Below are positions 56,028-64,000 of a stretch of 64,000 nt of DNA, piece by piece. The stretch is from Pinus tabuliformis (Eukaryota > Streptophyta > Pinopsida > Pinales > Pinaceae): the NCBI GenBank assembly GCA_031772625.1, contig CM062820.1, positions 313,213,840-313,277,839 on the forward strand, in the 5' to 3' direction. How positions within the stretch are numbered: position 1 is the stretch's first letter; every line of letters starts with the position of its first letter. The notes under the pieces are model-generated. The model ran no database searches. It had not been told where the DNA came from and was given only the letters and a program-made list of their open reading frames with translations. The position numbers and the translations under genes are program-made.

Positions 56028-56407
56028 TAGGAGGATCTACGCCATACTCATACACGGCCTCCAAACATGCAGTGATAGGGCTCACTAAAAATGGTGCAAT
56101 AGAGTTGGGGAAATATGGGATCAGGGTCAAAGCTTTCTCTCATGCTGGCGTAGTGACGCCATCTTTAGTGAAGCAGATGAGAAGGGGCAAAGATTCTTCC
56201 TTGGTTATTTCTGAAAAGGAAAAGGCCACCGTAGAAGGCTTTTGCAACAATATGGGCAACTTACAGGGGCCGATTCTTCAAGTGGAGGATGTTACGGAGG
56301 CTTGGCTGTATTTGGCTAGCGATGAGGCTAAGTATGTTAGTGGGCATAACCTTGTCGCGGATGGTGGGATCTCTGTTGTTAATCATTCCTGGGGGCTTTA
56401 TCGGTGA
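56028..56407 (+). pseudogene. SDR duplicate, 3' half only
   Basis: Collinear with 16680-17061 and ending identically in SVVNHSWGLYR. It retains YSYTASK, but the upstream half (cofactor site) is absent: the LINE abuts it. Substitutions include RVKAFSHAG for RVNAVSPAG, changing a conserved SDR segment. The homologous 3' flank follows. It cannot make a functional enzyme. Confidence 0.9.
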
Positions 56408-58513
56408 CAATTTTTTACGCTATTTCTCTAAAGTAATCTGGAAATGTCCTGGGCTTTACTTAATATTTTGGAATCATTATTGATTTCAGAAATATATAGG
56501 AATCTATCCAATAAGAATAAGGTTTTTTATAAGAATAGGTCAACTAAGTTCTTATAAGAATAAGGCTTCTTATAAGAATAAGGTCAACTAAGTTTTTATA
56601 AGTTCAATTAGGTCAACTATTTGAAATAGCTCTTATCTATCCTATAAGAATAAGGCTTTTTATAAGAATAGGTCAACTAAGTTCTTCTAAGAATAAGGCT
56701 TCTTATAAGAATAAGGTCAACTAAGTTTTTATAAGTTCAATTAGGTCAACTATTTGAAGTAGCTCCTATCTATCCTATAAGAATAAGGCTTTTTATAAGA
56801 ATAGGACAACTAAGTTCTTATAAGAATAAGGCTTCTTATAAGAATAAGGTCAACTAAGTTTTTATAAATTCAATTAGATCAACTATTTGAAGTAGCTCAT
56901 ATGTCTAAGTCAACTATTTGATTCTCAATATAAGTTTAATAATTGTTGTTTAATTAGTTTCTATTTTGAAGTTTTTTTAATATATTTTTGTTAATTTTGT
57001 TTAAAAATATTTATTAAAATTATAATAAAAAATTGAATCATATAACTTACATGAAATAAAAGGATTATGTTTTTATATGTGTAATAAATATTGTGATTTA
57101 ATTATATTATATTTTGAAATATTTATTAAAATTATAAATTTTAATTATATAATTTAAATGTTTGAGAGATTGAAAAGATTTAACGCAAAATTCATTTATG
57201 TAATAAAAAATTACATCTTTAACCTAAAAAATAAAATTAGATTTCACCCACAATTACATCACCATTTTGACTTGAAAACCCAAAAACATAGAAATAAAAT
57301 TAATTTACAGAGGATAAGATAGCCTCTGCATCGTTATCCACCATTCAATTTTAGTTTTCTCGGCGTACCAAGAAACAAACAAACTTCCTGGATGACCGTT
57401 AATATACGCCTACTGCCGGGCATCTTGATATTAAATAGCATATAATAATTAAAAGGATGGTTCATATTTAATGCATATTCTTTGCCTAATATCAATATAG
57501 GATGAGGTTTAGTGTCTTTGACATGTTGTGTTACAGTTCTATTTTATAATTTTTAATTATTTAATAGGTTGCGGACTGAGGGTAGGGTTTTGGGAGTTTA
57601 TCATAACAAATCCAGGTTTGATTTTCAATGTGGCCAGGTTTAGTGTCTTTGACATGTTGTGTTACAATTCTATTTAATAATTTTTAATTATTTAATAACG
57701 TTTTGGGGTGTGGACTAAGGGTAGGCTTTTAGGAGTTCATCATAACAAATCCAGGTTGACAGATTTAGTGTCTTTGACATGTTGTGTTACAGTTCTATTT
57801 AATACTTTTTAATTATTTAATAACGTTTTGGGTTGTGGACTAAAGATAGGTTTTTCGGAGTTCATCATAACCAATCCAAGTTTGATTTTCAATGTTGCCA
57901 ATGTTACCAATGCCTCTTTAAATTAAATTAAATCTAGAACTGATTTTCAATGCAACCAGTGCTTCTAAATTAACTTAAATGCTGGTCAGATTGCTTTAAA
58001 TTAAACTTGAAGCAAGCCAAATCGTTGAACATTATCTACCCATTTAGAATCCAATTGGAACTGGAAATGGCTGAAGTGCAATGCGATAAAACAGTGAACG
58101 ATGTTAACAGGAACCATTGAGCATTAGCGTAAGAGAACTTAGAAGCCCTCTGTTGTCAATAAGCAAGCACTTGTAGTTACCGAATCATTGATTTTAACAA
58201 GAGAGTATCCACTTCCTTCTTTTAAAGCAACAATGGACATCTTCTAGTCAACCAAAATGGAACTGGAAATGGCTGAAGTGCAATGCGATAAAACAGTGAA
58301 CGATGTTAACAGGAACCATTGAGAATTAGCGTAAGAGAACTTAGAAGCCCTCTGTTGTCAATAAGCAAGAACTTGTAGTTACCGAATCATTGATTTTAAC
58401 AACAGAGTATCCACTTCCTTCTTTTAAAGCAACAACGGACATCTTCTAGTCAACCAAAATGGGACCGAAAGTATGAGTTCTGAAATTTGTTTTGCCACAA
58501 TGCTCCAGCTAAG
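56408..58513. repeat. duplicate of the SDR downstream spacer
   Basis: 56408-56880 matches 17062-17390, with a longer 'ataagaataaggc' array. 56880-58513 matches 23163-24702, including three diverged units of 'tgtctttgacatgttgtg' (from 57506) and a 202-bp tandem duplication (58059-58260 and 58261-58462) that is single-copy at 24448. It lacks the ~5.8 kb at 17391-23162. No gene is seen. Confidence 0.75.
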
Positions 58514-59082
58514 TGTTAGAGTATTAATCCCGACGGCTGTTCTTATGACCGCTAGTTGGCGACAATCTGTGGAAAATTAAGAGTAGGTAGGAGTTGGTGA
58601 GAGTTGTGGAAATAAATGATAGTCAGCAGATTGCACGGTAGAAACTTTGGTTGAGATTATATATAAATAAATATATTTTGGTCGAGGTTAGATATAAATA
58701 AATAAACTCGGTCTGACATTATATATAAATAAACAGATGTTGAAAGTAATTGACAAGCCTTTTGGAAAGCCTTCAGGCACAAAGAGAGCACAAAGACTCT
58801 CCAAGAGAGCTTGTCGATTACATTCAACACTTGTTTATTTATACACAATCTTAACGGAGTTTCGACGGTGCAATCTGTTGACTATCATTTATTTCAACAA
58901 TTCTCACTAACTCTAATCAGCATTTGTTTATTTATAGATAATATTAGTGGAGTTTCTACGGTGCAATCTGTTGATTATCATTTATTTTAACAACTCTCAC
59001 TAACTCCTGCCGATTCTTAATTCCCCGCACACTGTTGCCAACTCGCCGTCATGGAACAGGCGTCAGAATTAATACTCTAACA
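58514..59082. repeat. palindromic LTR-like element, second copy
   Basis: Begins TGTTAGAGTATTAAT and ends ATTAATACTCTAACA, a perfect 15-bp terminal inverted pair. The longer arms are inverted copies too. TTCCTCTCCTTAATC follows. A repeated piece of its end lies at 59115-59250. Confidence 0.7.
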
Positions 59083-59704
59083 TTCCTCTCCTTAATCAAG
59101 ACGACCTAAACTTTAATTTAACAACTCTCACTAACTCCTGCCGATTCTTAATTCCCCGCACACTGTTGCCAACTCGCCGATTCTTAATTCCCCGCACACT
59201 GTTGCCAACTCGCCGTCATGGAACAGGCGTCGGAATTAATACTCTAACATTCCTTAACTTTAAGTTTAAGGTGTATGTTGGTCTTAGTCTGAGCTAAGGC
59301 TTACAACAATACATATAAAAAAACCTTATAAAAGGGCTTTCGTTTTTGTTGTTGGTTTCACAAATCATAACCTTCTTCCATAAATACTAGGTTGCATCAC
59401 AGTCTGCACAACCTTCTTTAGCGGAGACTTCGTTGCACACACTCTTATCTGCGAACACTCTACTGGAAACTCTCTGGGATCTACAACACACGGGCATCAC
59501 CGTTGGCAAAACCTTCATCAACGGACCCTCAGTTGGAATCCTATCTGCCAACACTCCACTAGAAACAACGCTCTCCAACAATGTCAACAACATGGAAGAC
59601 TCCACTTTCCTTTCACAACCATGGAGCCATCCTCTCGCTCTTCACACCACATAACCCACAACTCTGCATACCAACGAGGTTACAACTCTAGCTCTGAGCT
59701 CACA
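59083..59704. other. internal remnant, duplicate of 25128-25700
   Basis: Shares 'ggcttacaacaatacatata' and 'tctagctctgagctca' with the first copy. It is interrupted at 59705 by the copia LTR. No gene is seen. Confidence 0.55.
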
Positions 59705-60738
59705 TGTTGAAATATTAATTTCAACCGCATTTACTGCAGCGTGGTTTGGCAAAACCACCCAGACTTCCCTGCACCACCATTTGCAAAAGGTCGTTTCCGT
59801 GAGGAGGGCTCCGACACAATCAGCATGAGACACGCGTCCAGTGTACAACCATGAAACCACCATCTCCCCGGACGTTAAATGTCGTTTGAGTTGTGTGAGG
59901 TTAGTGTGCGAATTGCGTCCGATCGCAACGCATGTGGACTCACTCCAACCTGCCAGAACGTTAATCTTACTCTTACCGTCGGCTTCTAATTAATGCATTT
60001 AATGCTTGGTCATAGTTTTAGGTGAAATTTTTAAAGTTTTGCATACGGCACGTAATATTAAATTTGTTTTGCTAACACATAAAAATATATGTTTTGTGTA
60101 TGCGTTGACTTGGTATGGTATGGTATTGTATTGCACACGGGAGGAGGTGAAACAAGTGGTGCACTGCAGCGAAAAGAAACCAGAGGGTGTATGCACAACA
60201 GTGCAAAGATATACATCTTTGTATTTTGTAATGTTTTGTTTTTTGTGGTGTTGACCGTTTGTAATGCAATGGTGAAATGGCACAACAGTGCGAAGGTGAA
60301 ACAAGAGCAGAGCATGTAATGCTTTATGTGCTGGAAGTTTTGTAATATGCATGTGTGTATAATGAAATTGTTTTAGAGCAGTAAACTTATGTAAATTTTT
60401 ATTCTTCAGCAGTAAATGTAAAGGCTCCTTTTACAGCAGTAAAAGTGTATGAAGATTTTACACAGCAGTGTAAAAATCATTTTTGTAAAAGAGAGACAGA
60501 GTATTTTGTTTTGGTGAAAGTTCTTGTGTAAATTCCTCTCAGCTAAGAGGATGAATATGTATCAGGCAATTTTATTTTAATGAATACAAGCATTTTATGG
60601 TGATGTAATACTCTGTTCTCAGATAAATTTTAAAGCTTCCCTGTGCACAAAAGATCCTGGAGTAAAGGAAACAGAGCATTGCCTCTGTGGTGTGTCATTT
60701 GCTTGTTTTTGGTATTTTCCCATCAAAAATACCCAACA
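59705..60738 (+). repeat. 5' LTR of a Ty1/copia element (1,034 bp)
   Basis: Begins TGTTGAAATATT exactly where similarity to 25650-25670 stops, and ends ACCCAACA, two bases before the PBS centre. Terminal TGTTG/CAACA pair. Several 'cagcagtaaa' motifs lie at 60375-60470. The partner LTR is outside the window. Confidence 0.8.
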
Positions 60739-60739
60739 G

Positions 60740-60751
60740 TGGTATCAGAGC
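60740..60751 (+). other. PBS of the copia element (initiator tRNA-Met)
   Basis: TGGTATCAGAGC, one base after the LTR, is the standard copia primer site. Confidence 0.9.
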
Positions 60752-60943
60752 AGGCTTAGGCTCTTTGAAGGTTATAAAGAAGCTGAAGGAAGGAGTTTAG
60801 TTGCAGCAGTAAAACTTCTCCAGCAGAGTGAAGACAGTCAACAAAAGATCCAGGTATTCCTCAAAGTTTTTTTTGTGTGTTACTGCTGAAGAAACAATCA
60901 GTGTTTTAAATACACAGTCAAGAATTTAGAAGCATAGTTTAGA

Positions 60944-63900
60944 ATGCAAGGAATGGCAAGCACCAGCAGTAGCTTGGGTATGCAGCTCCCAATATTTGAT
61001 GGCAAAAACTATGATTATTGGGAAATAACCATGAAAGCCTTGTTTGCCTCACAAGATTTATGGGAAATAGTTGAAGATGGTTTTAGAGAACCAACAGATG
61101 AAAATGAATTCAATGCATTAACTCAGGGAGAAAAAGATCTATTAAAGAACTACAAGAAGAAGGATTCAAAAGCTCTCTTCTACTTGTATCAAGCAGTGCA
61201 TGGAAGCGTATTTCCAAGGATAGCAGCAGCTAAGACATCCAAAGAAATATGGCAAACCCTCAAGACAACCTATCAAGGCATGGAGAAAGTGAAGACAGCA
61301 AAACTACAATTGCTGAGGAAAGATTTTGAGAATCTGTGCATGAAGGAGTGAGACACCATTGACTCATTCTTCACACATGTGATTGGATTGGTCACACAGA
61401 TAAGGACTCATGGAGAAACCCTTGAAGAAAGGAGGATTGTGGAGAAAATATTGAGGGTCCTACCCTCAAAGTTTGATGTGATTGTCACCACCATAGAAGA
61501 GACAAAGGATCTCTCAAACTTTTCAGTTCATGAGCTTCATGCATCACTGATAACACATGAGCAGAGGTTGAGTAGAAATGAGAACTCATCTCTAGAGCAA
61601 GCCTTCAAGACCCAGATGTCCTTTGGAAGAGGAAGAGGTCAAGGCAGAGGAAACAAGAGAGGAAGAGGCAGAAGCCAGAACAGAGGTGGAAGGAACAACC
61701 CAGCGAATGCACAAGGAAGAGGCAGCAATCTAATTTAGAACCAAGGCCAAGGCAGCAGCCAACAAAGAGGACAATATCATGCTCAAGGACAAAGGTATGA
61801 TAAATCTAATGTTCAATGCTATTATTGCAAAAAGTATGGACATTATGCAAGTGATTGTAGAAAGAAACAGCATGATATGAACAGTAGACAAAATGCAAAT
61901 GTTACAAGAGAAAACAACAGTCATGAAAATGTCCTGTTAGCTTGTAACATGGCTGAAACACATAGTGAAGACATATGGTTTTTAGACTCAGGTTGCAGCA
62001 ACCATATGACAGGAAACATTGCCCTCTTCTTAGCCTTAAATCAAAACTTGAAGTCAGAGGTCACACTAGGAACTGATAACAAAATCTCTGTTATGGGAAA
62101 AGGGGAGGTAAAAATATTTACAAAACAAGGAGAAAGGAAAACCATAGCAGATGTCTACTATGTCCCCGGAATGAGATGTAACCTCTTGAGTATTGGACAA
62201 CTTATTCAAAAAGGTTACAATGTATTTTTTGTAAATGATGTATGCACCATCATGGATATACCACCCAGCAAAAGATGCATTGCTGAGGTGAAGATGACAA
62301 GGAACAGGATGTTCCCTCTCAGGGTCAGGGCAGATTTGAAAAACAAAGAGGTAATTGCAGCAGTTACCCAAGAGGCCTTCCAAAGCGTGCCAAAGGATGA
62401 AAATTGGTTGTGGCACTTGAGATTTGGACATCTCAATTTTGGAGGTCTAAATTTGTTGAGCAGGAAAGGAATGGTAAGAGGATTACCATTGATAGAGAAG
62501 CCAGACAACCTTTGTGAAGGTTGTATATTGGGCAAACAACATAGAGAAAGCTTTCCATTAGGTAAAAGCATAAGGGCAAAGGCACCCTTAGAGATTATCC
62601 ACTCAGATTTATGTGGACCGATGCAAACTCCATCACTGGCAGGCAGCCTATATTTCTTAACATTCATTGATGATTTTACAAGGAAGACTTGGATATATTT
62701 CCTTAAAAACAAAAGTGAAGTGTTTGAGAAATTCCAAAATTTCAAAGCACTTGCGGAGAACCAAAGCGGGCTGCATATAAAAGTTTTGAGAACTGATAGA
62801 GGAGGTGAGTATATCTCCAATGAATTCCTAAAGTTTTGTAGAGAAAATGGAATTCATAAACAGTTTACAGCCAAGTACACCCCACAGAAAAATGGAGTTG
62901 CTGAAAGGAAGAACAGAACCATCATGGAGATGGCAAGGAGCATGTTGAAGGCAAAGCATTTGCCAAATGATTATTGGGCTGAAGCTGTACATTGTGCAAT
63001 TTATATTTTGAACAGGTGTCCTACAAAAGCAGTCATGAACAAAGTGCCAGAAGAGGCATGGAGTGGGAGAAAGCAAGGAGTCACCCACATGAGAGTTTTT
63101 GGATGTGTGGCTTATGCACACATTCCAGATCAGCTAAGGAAGAAGTTGGACAACAAAGGGGAGAAATGTCTTTTCATTGGATACAGTGATGAATCCAAAG
63201 CTTACAGGTTGTATATCCCATCTACCAAGAAGTTTTTTGTCAGCAGAGATGTTCAGTTCATTGAAGAGGAAGCTTGGGATGGAAGCATAGAGAAAACAAT
63301 GAATGTTAAAAACTGTTTCTCTCATGATGAAGATGATGAGGAGGTGGCTGAGATACATCCCCAAACAGCAGCACCAACACAAGGACAGCAAGGAACACCA
63401 TTGAGGATCAATGAGAGTGCTTCTCCAAGCACACCACAAGGAGGAAACTCAAGTGCATCTTCAAGCACTTGCACACCAAATGAAAGAGGTACAAAGTTTA
63501 GAAATTTAAGTGAAATTTATGAAGAAGGAATGAATTCCTTATTTGCCTTGTTTTGTCATGTTGATGATCCTATTCATTTCGAAGAAGCAATTAAAGATAG
63601 GAAATGGATAGAAGCTATGGATGAGGAGATCAATGCCATAGAGAGAAACAAAACATGGGATTTGGTTGAGCTACCAAAAGGCAAAGAAGTCATTGGTGTG
63701 AAATGGGTCTACAAAACCAAGAGCAATGCTGAAGGCAAGATTGAAAGGCATAAAGCAAGGTTGGTTGTCAAAGGATACAAGCAGCAGTATGGGAGATTTT
63801 ATGAGGAGACTTTCGCACCGGTTGCAAGAATGGAAACAGTGAGAGCAGTGTTGTCCATAGCAGCTCAAAACAAATGGAAAGTCTACCAAATGGATGTGAA

Positions 63901-64000
63901 ATTAGCATTCCTAAATGGAGTGTTAATGGAAGAGGTTTATGTGGAACAGCCTCTAGGCTATGAGAAGAAAGGTGAAGAGCACAAAGTGTGCAAATTGAAG
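60944..64000 (+). pseudogene. copia gag-pol with two nonsense codons, cut by window edge
   Basis: One frame from ATG 60944 to the window end, broken only by TGA at 61349-61351 and TAG at 61736-61738. Gag core LPIFDGKNYDYWEITMKALF; Arg/Gly-rich tract; knuckle CYYCKKYGHYASDC (61817-61858, all four ligands). Protease IWFLDSGCSNHMTG. Integrase zinc region WHLRFGHLN…CEGCILGKQH; core HSDLCGPM, RTDRGGEY and NGVAERKNRT, i.e. D, D, E present. RT begins KWVYKTKSNAEGKIERHKAR, with KGYKQQYGRFYEETFAPVARM and YQMDVKLAFLNG; the YVDD box and RNase H lie beyond the window. The order protease-integrase-RT is diagnostic of copia. It encodes the complete retrotransposition machinery but is blocked by the two stops in gag. 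Confidence 0.92.

Noticed and set aside
59999-60352. Open frames on both strands within the copia LTR
   Set aside because: They lie in LTR sequence with short repeats, no domain, and mutually overlapping strands.
1-64000. tRNA, rRNA or snRNA genes
   Set aside because: None was recognised on reading both strands; the only tRNA-related sequences are retrotransposon primer binding sites.

Overview
The window is repeat-dense nuclear plant DNA. A conifer or other gymnosperm is the best guess, an inference from content. It holds a GIY-YIG-bearing Penelope-like element (PLE), a family I recall being reported from conifers as 'Dryad' with a proposed arthropod origin. It also holds a very large Tat-type Ty3/gypsy element, deeply nested insertions and long low-density spacers. 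Only one intact-looking host gene is visible: a two-exon short-chain dehydrogenase/reductase (SDR) at 15405-17061. Almost everything else is mobile-element sequence or its decay products.

Layout. 1-3467: 5' end of a decayed Ty3/gypsy element on the minus strand (gag remnant, primer binding site, probable LTR). 3468-5974: unrecognised AT-rich spacer. 5987-14516: one composite PLE insertion with a 12-bp target-site duplication. It contains a full-length minus-strand copy with an uninterrupted RT + GIY-YIG reading frame, two directly repeated pLTRs, and a 5'-truncated copy fused head-to-head on the plus strand. Each of the three pLTRs carries a hammerhead-ribozyme-like motif. 15295-17061: SDR gene with TATA box and one intron. 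17062-25984: spacer with many tandem duplications, a possible first exon of a Pol IV/V largest-subunit-like gene, and a palindromic LTR-like element. 25990-48042: a Tat retrotransposon (minus strand, TSD CCCCT). Its gag is split by a Reina-type chromovirus (37160-43060, plus strand, TSD ATTGA), and its 5' LTR is split by a 1.25-kb non-autonomous hAT-like element (45863-47115, 8-bp TSD). 48048-49285: AT-rich microsatellite-laden spacer. About 49302-56027: decayed L1-type LINE with RNase H, minus strand. 56028-59704: diverged duplicate of the 3' half of the SDR gene plus its downstream spacer. 59705-64000: Ty1/copia element (5' LTR, PBS, gag-pol), running off the edge.

Most interesting. (1) The PLE is nearly identical between its two arms and has an open ORF. 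Its ribozyme-like motifs overlap the upstream extension of that ORF, so self-cleavage would leave a 49-nt leader before the first in-frame AUG. (2) The Tat element carries, antisense to its pol, what looks like a complete transcription unit for a plant-mobile-domain protein: TATA box, possible 5' UTR exon and phase-consistent GT-AG introns. Pol on the other strand ends with a second, 'archaeal-type' RNase H. (3) A palindromic LTR-like repeat occurs with outward-facing polypurine tracts.

Limits. All calls are by eye. Family names rest on recognisable motifs, no database search was run, and boundaries marked approximate are approximate.
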